A DNA stretch of 64,000 bases from Polaribacter sp. MED152. GTDB lineage: Bacteria > Bacteroidota > Bacteroidia > Flavobacteriales > Flavobacteriaceae. The stretch spans positions 2,862,501-2,926,500 of the forward strand of contig NC_020830.1 of assembly GCF_000152945.2 (NCBI RefSeq), written 5' to 3'. A model generated the notes under the pieces. That model had not been told where the DNA came from, searched no databases, and worked only from the letters and a program-made list of their open reading frames with translations. A program made the translations under genes and the position numbers. This document shows, in pieces, positions 54,101-60,842 of this stretch (its first letter is position 1; every line of letters starts with the position of its first letter).

Positions 54101-55214
54101 TTACACAAGAGTTTTAGCTGAATTTTGGGCAGATGGTCCTGACTCAGAAACACCTCCTGGACATTGGTTTACCATTTTAAATGAAGTAAATGATCATGAC
54201 TTATTAGTTAAAAAAATAGCAGGTGAAGGAGAAGAATTGTCCCATTTAGAATGGGATGTAAAATCGTATTTTGTTTTAGGAGGTGCCATGCATGATGCAG
54301 CAATTGCAGCTTGGAGTTTAAAAGGGTATTATGATTATATAAGACCAATTTCTGCTATCAGATATTTGGCAGATTTAGGTCAAAGTTCTGATGAGAACTT
54401 GCCAAATTATAATCCACAAGGAATTTTATTAGAACCAGGATTTATTGAGTTGGTTAAAGAAGATGATGCATTGGCTTTGCGTAATCCAGAAAATATTAAT
54501 AAAATTAAATTATATACTTGGAGAGGTCATGATGAAATTACGAACACTAACACAGACAAAGCTGGTGTTGGTTGGATTTTAGCTGAAAATTGGTGGCCTT
54601 ATCAAAGACCAAGCTTTGTTACTCCGCCTTTTGCAGGTTTTGTTTCTGGACATTCTACATTTTCAAGAGCTGCTGCAGAAGTACTAACTCTTTTTACTGG
54701 AGATGCTTTTTTTCCAGGAGGAATGGCCGAATTTATAGCAAAAAAGAATGAATTCTTAGTGTTTGAGCAAGGCCCTTCTGTTGATGTAAAATTGCAATGG
54801 GCCACTTATAGAGATGCTTCAGATCAATGTAGTTTATCTCGCATTTGGGGAGGAATTCATCCTCCTGCAGATGATATTCCTGGTAGATTAATAGGTGAAA
54901 AAGTAGGTGTACAAGCATTTAATTTTGCTTTGCCTTATTTTGACAAAAATGTTCTGGCATTAGATGATAATGTTATGGATTTGGTAAGTAAGGTTTTTCC
55001 AAATCCAGCAAATAAACAACAAGAATTAATAGTTACAAATACTTCAAATGAAGACGAGTTTTATTTAGTTGATGTAAGTGGTAGAGTTATTAATATTCAG
55101 CAAAATTTTATTGTGATGAATAATCAAACTAAAATCAATTTGTCTAAAATTGCTAGTGGTATTTATATGCTTACGAATACCAAAGGCAAATCGTTCAAAA
55201 TTATCGTTCAATAA
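51165..55214 (+). CDS. Secreted FG-GAP/UnbV-vanadium haloperoxidase fusion with T9SS type A sorting domain
   Basis: 1349 residues. Signal peptide near 8-22. FG-GAP/VCBS propeller repeats (about 45-420) with DxDxDG loops (DFDGDYDLD, DYDNDGDPD, DFDLDGDED). UnbV/ASPIC domain about 432-500. Cys-rich GCTDVNSCNYNP motif 533-557, then an Ig/PKD-like strand block. From about 643 to 1262 a PAP2/vanadium-haloperoxidase domain: Lys1053 and Arg1060-Pro1061 (K-x6-RP), Ser1161-Gly1162-His1163, and Arg1226, His1232, Asp1236 in SRIWGGIHPPADD. The C-terminus from about 1274 (FPNPANKQQ ... GIYML) is a T9SS type A CTD. It is probably a surface or secreted haloperoxidase or phosphatase-like enzyme; which activity is open. 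Confidence 0.88.
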   Translation: MAMQFHKNIIFILVLVHFLVYQNAQTQKPFKHVESKIGFQNLKENNGVSVADFDGDYDLDVFVVSVWKDEAGNQTTQSKLFRNNGNGSFTDVTFGSGLENLLPTEDLDATYDNFLGLKGYKFGAFWGDYDNDGDPDIFFTYLSKVQLFENIGDGKFQEVTDIAGITKINDCENTGAVWFDYDNDSFLDLYVVDWKGCNTNTLYHNNGNGTFTNVTASTNIITQIDLPGYTPFPFDFNNDGFMDLYITNDLRKQNQLFINNNGQSFTEAATNYGLEANFNDMGIAIGDYDKDGYFDFYVTTIANNSLLKGNENNTYTNVAENLLINNTNFSWGTKFGDFDLDGDEDLIVVNGFKNSSEVEYNNVFFENNTVDNEVVFSTTQITGIEDLTVSVEVLDFDYDFDGDLDLIVTNSDRNTYFYENTTRDASNFNLTKWFQLSLEGTISNRDAIGTKITLITDEDTYIRYYSGVGFLGQSLKPVHFGLDDATKINQLIINWPSGHVDSYSNLELNTFGKAIENDSYAKLNIQPAIKVSGCTDVNSCNYNPQATINDGSCKYLEVADEISGNTTPAYFSKETYSFSTSNGADISWQVDGGEILSGQGTSEIVVQWQFQTGGKVSLGLASESCKSQEVTKAIILSLQNLAENKSIARIWNEALLEAIRGDFARPTIHARNLFHVSVAMFDAWAIYSDKATPYLMGNNVNDFTSNLNDFTPNESIEASRKKAISYAAYRVLSYRFKNSPSHNTTQQKLNDLMSQLNFDINYTDINYEDGNAAALGNYIAETIISYGNQDGSNELANFENQFYEPVNNPLVPETPGNSELSDPNRWQTLSLDTYIDQSGNLIEGDVIDFLSPEWGVVAPFSLENEDKKVIFKNNNNYTLYHDISAPPLLDENDLVSSNHYKNGFTQVAIWGSHLDPNDNVMWDISPKSIGNLSSNNFPDSYSNYDNFYKRFLGGDSSEGHNTNPITNEIYETQVVPRGDYTRVLAEFWADGPDSETPPGHWFTILNEVNDHDLLVKKIAGEGEELSHLEWDVKSYFVLGGAMHDAAIAAWSLKGYYDYIRPISAIRYLADLGQSSDENLPNYNPQGILLEPGFIELVKEDDALALRNPENINKIKLYTWRGHDEITNTNTDKAGVGWILAENWWPYQRPSFVTPPFAGFVSGHSTFSRAAAEVLTLFTGDAFFPGGMAEFIAKKNEFLVFEQGPSVDVKLQWATYRDASDQCSLSRIWGGIHPPADDIPGRLIGEKVGVQAFNFALPYFDKNVLALDDNVMDLVSKVFPNPANKQQELIVTNTSNEDEFYLVDVSGRVINIQQNFIVMNNQTKINLSKIASGIYMLTNTKGKSFKIIVQ

Positions 55215-55255
55215 ATCTCAAAAAAATCACTATTTAAGTTTTTTTAGAGTTTAAA

Positions 55256-55295
55256 TTTTAAGATTCATTTTTGTTATCTTGTGAGAATCTTAAAA
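55256..55295 (+). promoter_or_regulatory. 11-bp inverted repeat upstream of the GH92 gene
   Basis: TTTTAAGATTC (55256-55266) and GAATCTTAAAA (55285-55295) are perfectly complementary with an 18-nt spacer, ending 13 nt before the ATG at 55309. The spacer contains TATCTTGT, close to the TAnnTTTG -7 element. No T run follows. It may be an operator overlapping the promoter or a leader hairpin. Confidence 0.45.
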
Positions 55296-55308
55296 ATCAT
55301 TTCTTAGA

Positions 55309-58230
55309 ATGAAACTACAATCGGTATTTTATTTTATTCTGATAGCGTTATTATCTTGCCAGAATAAAAATTCTAACGCTACAATCTCCCAAGATAAATC
55401 ACTCATTTCTTATGTAAATCCGTTTATTGGTACAGGTGGTCATGGACATACATATCCAGGAGCTACATTACCTTTTGGAATGATGCAATTATCTCCAGAT
55501 ACAAGATTAGATGGTTGGGATGGTTGTTCTGGTTACCATTATTCAGATGATGAAATTTATGGTTTTTCACATACACACTTAAGTGGAACAGGTGTTTCTG
55601 ATTATGGAGACGTTTTGTTAATGCCAACAAATGAAATGATTTTTAATAATGGCGCAGATGGTAATAAAGGTTATAAATCAAAATTTTCTCACGAAAATGA
55701 AATTGCTGAACCTGGCTTTTATAAAGTGCTATTAGAAGATACTAATATTAATGTGGAGCTAACTATTTCTAGACGAAGTGGAGTGCATAAATACCAATTT
55801 CCAGATTCAAGCAATAACTATATAATACTCGATTTAGAACACAGAGATGAATTATTAGCACATAATATCACTCAAGTTACACCGAAAGTAATTCAGGGTT
55901 TTAGGCACTCTAAAGCATGGGCTAGCAATCAAAAGTTATTCTATTATATAGAGTTGTCTCATGAGTTTGAATTGGTATATGAAGACAATCAAAAACAGTC
56001 AAAAGCTGCATTAAAAATAAACAACCCTAAAAATGAAACTGTTTTTGTAAAAATCGGAATTTCTGCAGTTGATAGTAAAGGTGCTAAGCAGAATTTAGAG
56101 GCTGAAATAGGAAATAAAAATTTTGAACAAGTTAAAAAAGAAGCTCAAGATATTTGGGAGCAGCAATTGCAGAAAATTGAAGTGATAGATAATAATGAAG
56201 ATTATAAAACCAATTTTTATACTTCTATGTATCATGTGGCTCTAGCTCCAAATTTATATCAAGACGTAGATGGGAGGTATAGAGGAATGGATTTAAATAT
56301 TCACAAAACAAATGACTTTGAGTATTATACCGTATTTTCTTTGTGGGATACTTACAGAGCAACACATCCTTTATATACTATCATAGAACAAGAAAAAACC
56401 AATCATTTTATAAATACGTTTTTAGCAAAATATGATGAAGGTGGCATTATGCCAATTTGGGATTTATCCGCAAATTATACAGGTTGTATGATAGGTTATC
56501 ATGCAGTACCTGTTATAGCAGATGCTTATTTAAAAGGCATTAGAAATTATGATGTAGAAAAAGCGTTTACTGCAATGAAACATTCTGCAAATCAAGATAA
56601 ATTGGGGTTGCAATACTATAAAGAATTTGGTTTTATCCCTGTAGAAAATGAGTCGGAGTCCGTTTCTAAAACCTTAGAATATGCTTATGATAATTGGTCT
56701 ATTGCAAAAATGGCTGAAAGTATGGGTAAGGATAAAGATTACCAAACATTTTTAGAAAGAGCTCAATACTACAAAAATGTTTACGATCCAGAATCGCAAT
56801 TTATGCGTGGTCGATTTAGAAACTCATGGTTCTCTCCTTTTGATCCTTATGAAGTAAATTTTAATTATACAGAAGCAAATGCTTGGCAATATAGTTTTTA
56901 TGTTCCTCAAGATATTACTGGTTTTATAAAATTGATTGGAGGTAAAAACCAGCTAGAAAGTAATTTAGATAAATTATTTTCTGCCAACCAAAATACTTCT
57001 GGTAGCCATCAAGCAGATATTACAGGTTTAATTGGGCAATATGCACATGGTAATGAACCTAGTCATCACATGGCTTACTTATATAATTTTGTAAATAAAC
57101 CTTCTAAAACTCAAGAGAAAGTCAATCAAATTTTAACGGAATTGTACACAAATTCACCTGATGGAATTTCTGGTAATGAGGATTGTGGACAAATGAGTGC
57201 TTGGTATATTTTTTCATCTATGGGCTTTTATCCTGTAACTCCAGGTGCTAATGAATATATTATTGGTACACCAATATTTGAAAAATCCACAATACATTTA
57301 GAAAATGGAAAATCGTTTACGGTTGAAGCAAAAAATAAATCCGAAGAAAATATTTACATTCAATCTGCCACTTTAAATGGAGAAGATTATTTGTATTCAT
57401 ATTTAAATCATCAAGATATTATGAACGGAGGTAAATTAGTGTTTACAATGACAAATACGCCTTCTGATTGGGCTACAAATGATAAGCATATTCCTTCTAC
57501 AGCTATCAATGATCATTTAATAGTAACTGCACCTTTTATTGAAAAAGGAGCTATTGCTTTTAAGGAAAGTACTAGTATTACTTTGGCAAATGTAGATAAA
57601 GAAGCTTCTATTTTTTATAGAGTGGGTTACAAAGGAGGATATAAAAAATACAAGAATTCCATTTTGATTGATAAAGGAATTTCATTGTATGTCTATGCTG
57701 AAAAAAATGGAGTAAAAAGTGCCACAGTTAGAACCGGTTTTTACAAAATAGATCCGAATATTAAAATAGATTTAAAATCGGAATATGCAAATCAATACAA
57801 TGCAGGTGGAGACAACGCTTTAATTGATGGTGTGTTGGGTGCAGAAGATTTTAGAACTGGAACTTGGCAAGGTTATTTCGATACGGATTTAGTTGCTGTG
57901 GTTGATCTTGGCAAAGTAAAAAATAATGATGGTAGAATTAAAGTACAGTTTTTAGAAGATCAAAAAAGTTGGATTTTCCTACCAACTAAAATTACTTGTT
58001 TCGTCTCAGAAGATGGTATAAATTATGCTTCTTTGGGTGAATTTGATATTGATGTTGAAGAACAAAAAGATAGAAGTATAAAAGGATATACATTTTATTA
58101 TCCAAAGAATTCAAAAGTTAGATACGTAAAGTTAGTTGCAAATAAGTTAGGAGCACTTCCAAAATGGCATTTAGGAGCAAAACATAATGGAAAAAGTTGG
58201 TTGTTTGTGGATGAAATTCAATTTAAATAA
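55309..58230 (+). CDS. GH92 family alpha-mannosidase lipoprotein
   Basis: A 973-residue glycoside hydrolase family 92 enzyme. Lipobox LLSC with Cys17 anchors it to the membrane. YVNPFIGTGGHGHTYPGATLPFGM (about 35-58) and SGYHYSDDEIYGFSHTHLSG open the N-terminal domain; the catalytic domain has FSLWDTYRATHPLY and GNEDCGQMSAWYIFSSMGFYP. After about 760 there is a chitobiase-C/Ig-like region and an F5/8-type C-terminal domain (about 840-973, WFVDEIQF end). It is an exo-alpha-mannosidase of the calcium-dependent, inverting type, likely to trim mannose from N-glycans outside the inner membrane. It is 3 nt from the glycosylasparaginase gene. Confidence 0.93.
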   Translation: MKLQSVFYFILIALLSCQNKNSNATISQDKSLISYVNPFIGTGGHGHTYPGATLPFGMMQLSPDTRLDGWDGCSGYHYSDDEIYGFSHTHLSGTGVSDYGDVLLMPTNEMIFNNGADGNKGYKSKFSHENEIAEPGFYKVLLEDTNINVELTISRRSGVHKYQFPDSSNNYIILDLEHRDELLAHNITQVTPKVIQGFRHSKAWASNQKLFYYIELSHEFELVYEDNQKQSKAALKINNPKNETVFVKIGISAVDSKGAKQNLEAEIGNKNFEQVKKEAQDIWEQQLQKIEVIDNNEDYKTNFYTSMYHVALAPNLYQDVDGRYRGMDLNIHKTNDFEYYTVFSLWDTYRATHPLYTIIEQEKTNHFINTFLAKYDEGGIMPIWDLSANYTGCMIGYHAVPVIADAYLKGIRNYDVEKAFTAMKHSANQDKLGLQYYKEFGFIPVENESESVSKTLEYAYDNWSIAKMAESMGKDKDYQTFLERAQYYKNVYDPESQFMRGRFRNSWFSPFDPYEVNFNYTEANAWQYSFYVPQDITGFIKLIGGKNQLESNLDKLFSANQNTSGSHQADITGLIGQYAHGNEPSHHMAYLYNFVNKPSKTQEKVNQILTELYTNSPDGISGNEDCGQMSAWYIFSSMGFYPVTPGANEYIIGTPIFEKSTIHLENGKSFTVEAKNKSEENIYIQSATLNGEDYLYSYLNHQDIMNGGKLVFTMTNTPSDWATNDKHIPSTAINDHLIVTAPFIEKGAIAFKESTSITLANVDKEASIFYRVGYKGGYKKYKNSILIDKGISLYVYAEKNGVKSATVRTGFYKIDPNIKIDLKSEYANQYNAGGDNALIDGVLGAEDFRTGTWQGYFDTDLVAVVDLGKVKNNDGRIKVQFLEDQKSWIFLPTKITCFVSEDGINYASLGEFDIDVEEQKDRSIKGYTFYYPKNSKVRYVKLVANKLGALPKWHLGAKHNGKSWLFVDEIQFK

Positions 58231-58233
58231 AAA

Positions 58234-59223
58234 ATGAAAAGAAGAAATTTTATAAAAAAAGCATCTGCTACAGGCTTAGGTTTGGCTACTGTTTCATCAT
58301 CAATCTTAAATTTTGATAGAAAAGAGTTTAGAAAAAATAAATCTGCAGTAATAAAACCCTTGGTAATTGCAACTTGGAGAACTGATTTGGCTGTAGAAAC
58401 TGCAGCTGAAGTTTTAGAAAAAGGGGGTTCTGCTTTAGATGCTGTTGAGCAAGGTTGTAGAATAGAAGAGGCTAATGAAAAAAATCAAACAGTTGGTTTG
58501 GGAGGTTTACCTGATAGAGATGGAAATGTAACTCTAGATGCCTGTATTATGGATGCTAAAGGAGGTTATGGGTCTGTTTTGGGTATAAAAAATATAAAGC
58601 ATGTAATTTCTGTAGCTAGAAAAGTTATGGAGGAAACACCTCATGTTATGCTGGTTGGAGAAGGAGCAGAACAATTCGCAGTAAGTAAAGGTTTTAAAAG
58701 AGAAAATTTGCTAACCGAAAAATCTAAAAAAGATTGGAAGAAATGGAAAGAAAAATCGGAATACAAACCAATTATTAATATTGAAAATCACGATACAATA
58801 GGGATGTTAGCTTTAGATAAAGAAGGTAATATTTCTGGAGCCTGCACCACAAGTGGTTTGGCTTATAAAATGGCTGGTAGAGTAGGAGACTCACCAATAA
58901 TTGGTGGTGGTTTGTTTGTAGATAATGAAGTTGGTGGAGCTGCTGCTACTGGTTTAGGTGAAGAGGTTTTAAAAACTGTTGGAAGCTTTCTTATTGTAGA
59001 ATTAATGAGGCAAGGTAAAACGCCTCAAGAAGCTTGTGAAGAGGCTATAGGCAGAATTGTAAATAAACCTGGTAAAAACTATAAAGATTTTCAAGTTGGT
59101 TATATTGCAGTAAATAAAATGGGAGAAACAGGTGCTTATTCAATTCATGAATGGTTTAGTTACAATGTTTATAAAGACAAATTAAACCAAAATATAAAGT
59201 CAGATTTTTTCAATAAAGTTTAA
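58234..59223 (+). CDS. N4-(beta-N-acetylglucosaminyl)-L-asparaginase
   Basis: A 329-residue Ntn-hydrolase of the glycosylasparaginase type. The N-terminal KRRNFIKKASATGLGLATVS is a Tat-like signal (twin Arg), suggesting export. The processing site is NHDTIGM with Thr188 as the nucleophile made by self-cleavage; GRVGDSPIIGGGLFVDN and AAATGLGEEV complete the active site. It cuts the GlcNAc-Asn bond left when glycoproteins are degraded. The classical bacterial example is from Elizabethkingia (formerly Flavobacterium) meningoseptica. It follows the GH92 gene by 3 nt. Confidence 0.93.
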   Translation: MKRRNFIKKASATGLGLATVSSSILNFDRKEFRKNKSAVIKPLVIATWRTDLAVETAAEVLEKGGSALDAVEQGCRIEEANEKNQTVGLGGLPDRDGNVTLDACIMDAKGGYGSVLGIKNIKHVISVARKVMEETPHVMLVGEGAEQFAVSKGFKRENLLTEKSKKDWKKWKEKSEYKPIINIENHDTIGMLALDKEGNISGACTTSGLAYKMAGRVGDSPIIGGGLFVDNEVGGAAATGLGEEVLKTVGSFLIVELMRQGKTPQEACEEAIGRIVNKPGKNYKDFQVGYIAVNKMGETGAYSIHEWFSYNVYKDKLNQNIKSDFFNKV

Positions 59224-59232
59224 AACTATTCT

Positions 59233-60561
59233 ATGTCAGCCTCAACTAAATCTTATAAAAGTGCTTTTATTTTTTTAACTACCTTGTTTTTTCTTTGGGG
59301 TTTTATCACAGTTTTAGTAGATAGTTTAGTGCCAAGATTAAAGGATGTTTTTGAAATTTCATATGCAAAAACAGTTTTAATTCAGTTTGCTTTTTTTACA
59401 GCCTTCTTCGTTTTTTCATTACCTGCAGGTTTTATTTTATCAAAAATTGGTTACAAAAAAGGAATTGTTTTTGGTTTACTTACAATGGCCTTGGGTTGTT
59501 TATTATTCTATCCTGCTTCAGAATATAGAAATTTCACCATTTTTTTAATTGGTTATTTTACATTGGCTGGTGGTATAACAGTGTTGCAAGTAGCAGCAAA
59601 TCCTTATGTAGCTTTACTGGGTAATGAAGAAGGGGCAAGTAGTAGATTAAATTTATCGCAAGCATTTAATTCTTTAGGAACCACAATTGCACCCATTATT
59701 GGGGCATTGTTTTTATTAAGTGATTCTGTAAAATCATCTACAGAGATAGCCATTTTAAGCGATTTGGAGAAGAGTAACTATTATATAGCTGAAGCTGAAA
59801 CTGTGCAAACACCATTTTTTATAATAGCACTATTTATAATCGTTTTGGCTATAATCTTTGCATTTATAAAACTACCTAAAGTTATGCAAGAGTCACCAAA
59901 AGGTGGTTATTTCACTTTGCTAAAGAATAAAATGATGTTAATGGGGGCATTAGGCATATTTGTTTATGTGGGTGCTGAAGTTGCTATTGGTAGTTTTTTA
60001 GTAAATTATTTTGATACTATGAATTTGGCAACAGTTGTTTCTCAGAATGAAACAATGATGGGCATTGCAAATACAATTGCGAGTGTTTTTAATAAATCGT
60101 TTTCTGAAGCAGATCCGAAGTCATTATTAGGAATTTTTGTGATTTTTTATTGGGGAGGAGCAATGATTGGTAGATTCATAGGGGCTTATCTAACTAAAAT
60201 TTTAGCTCCTGGTAAAGTGTTAGCCATTTTTGCAGGCTTTGCAATTACCCTGATTTTTATCTCAATTAATACAGTAGGCTTACTTTCTATGTGGTCTATT
60301 TTGACTGTTGGTTTATTTAATTCGATAATGTTTCCAACTATTTTTACGTTAAGTATAGAAGGTTTAGGAGATTTAAAAGCCCAAGCATCTGGTTTGTTAT
60401 GTATGGCAATTGTGGGTGGTGCAATTATTCCTTTTGCCTTTGGTAGCTTAATAGATAATTATGGTTTTAAAACAGCGTTTATTTTGGCTATTATCTGTTA
60501 TGCCTATATTTTATTCTATGGTAGATTTAAGGGTAAAAACTTAGTCACTAAAAATTTATAA
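59233..60561 (+). CDS. Sugar MFS transporter (FucP/glucose-galactose family)
   Basis: A 442-residue protein with twelve predicted transmembrane helices. It is of the FHS-type sugar:proton symporter family: FFLWGFITVLVDSLVPRLK in the first helix pair, FSLPAGFILSKIGYKKGI, QVAANPYVALLG with NLSQAFNSLGTTIAPI (a family signature), and FNSIMFPTIFTLSIEGLG later. It probably imports fucose, mannose or GlcNAc-type sugars. It lies 9 nt after the glycosylasparaginase gene and belongs to the same transcription unit. Confidence 0.92.
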   Translation: MSASTKSYKSAFIFLTTLFFLWGFITVLVDSLVPRLKDVFEISYAKTVLIQFAFFTAFFVFSLPAGFILSKIGYKKGIVFGLLTMALGCLLFYPASEYRNFTIFLIGYFTLAGGITVLQVAANPYVALLGNEEGASSRLNLSQAFNSLGTTIAPIIGALFLLSDSVKSSTEIAILSDLEKSNYYIAEAETVQTPFFIIALFIIVLAIIFAFIKLPKVMQESPKGGYFTLLKNKMMLMGALGIFVYVGAEVAIGSFLVNYFDTMNLATVVSQNETMMGIANTIASVFNKSFSEADPKSLLGIFVIFYWGGAMIGRFIGAYLTKILAPGKVLAIFAGFAITLIFISINTVGLLSMWSILTVGLFNSIMFPTIFTLSIEGLGDLKAQASGLLCMAIVGGAIIPFAFGSLIDNYGFKTAFILAIICYAYILFYGRFKGKNLVTKNL

Positions 60562-60769
60562 AAGTGATACATGCAGTTGCAATTAAAGCTACAATGAACA
60601 TAATAATTCTAGATTTCTTTAAGTTTCTTTTTTTTGATAAAACATAAATACTAACTAAAACTGAAAGAAATAGATAAATCATTTGTTGATTAAAACTACT
60701 AAAAGGGATTATAAAATAGTAGATTCCTAAAAGGACGAATGGCAATAAGTTGAAGATTTTCTTATTCAT
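60548..60769 (-). CDS. Small membrane protein of unknown function
   Basis: A 73-residue protein with two or three hydrophobic segments (about 8-24, 28-44 and 54-70) separated by a basic loop (SKKRNLKKSR). Its 3' end overlaps the convergent MFS gene by 14 nt. There are no recognisable motifs. I keep it because it has regular membrane-protein periodicity, its start codon follows an AT-rich leader typical of this genome, and a terminator precedes it. It could still be a chance frame. Confidence 0.55.
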   Translation of the reverse strand: MNKKIFNLLPFVLLGIYYFIIPFSSFNQQMIYLFLSVLVSIYVLSKKRNLKKSRIIMFIVALIATACITFINF

Positions 60770-60786
60770 ATTTCAAATATAATAAG

Positions 60787-60818
60787 AAAAACCCAAAACG
60801 TAATCGTTTTGGGTTTTT
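60787..60818. terminator. Strong bidirectional terminator after yidC
   Basis: AAAAACCCAAAACG (60787-60800) and CGTTTTGGGTTTTT (60805-60818) are a 14-bp perfect stem with a TAAT loop. It lies 24 nt after the yidC stop on the minus strand and separates yidC from the small membrane gene. Confidence 0.9.
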
Positions 60819-60842
60819 CTATTTAATTACAAGTACTACTTG

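Noticed and set aside
55215-55250. Terminator after the haloperoxidase gene
   Set aside because: A and T tracts flank ACTATTTAAG, but no stable GC-containing stem forms. The 11-bp repeat further on lacks a T run.
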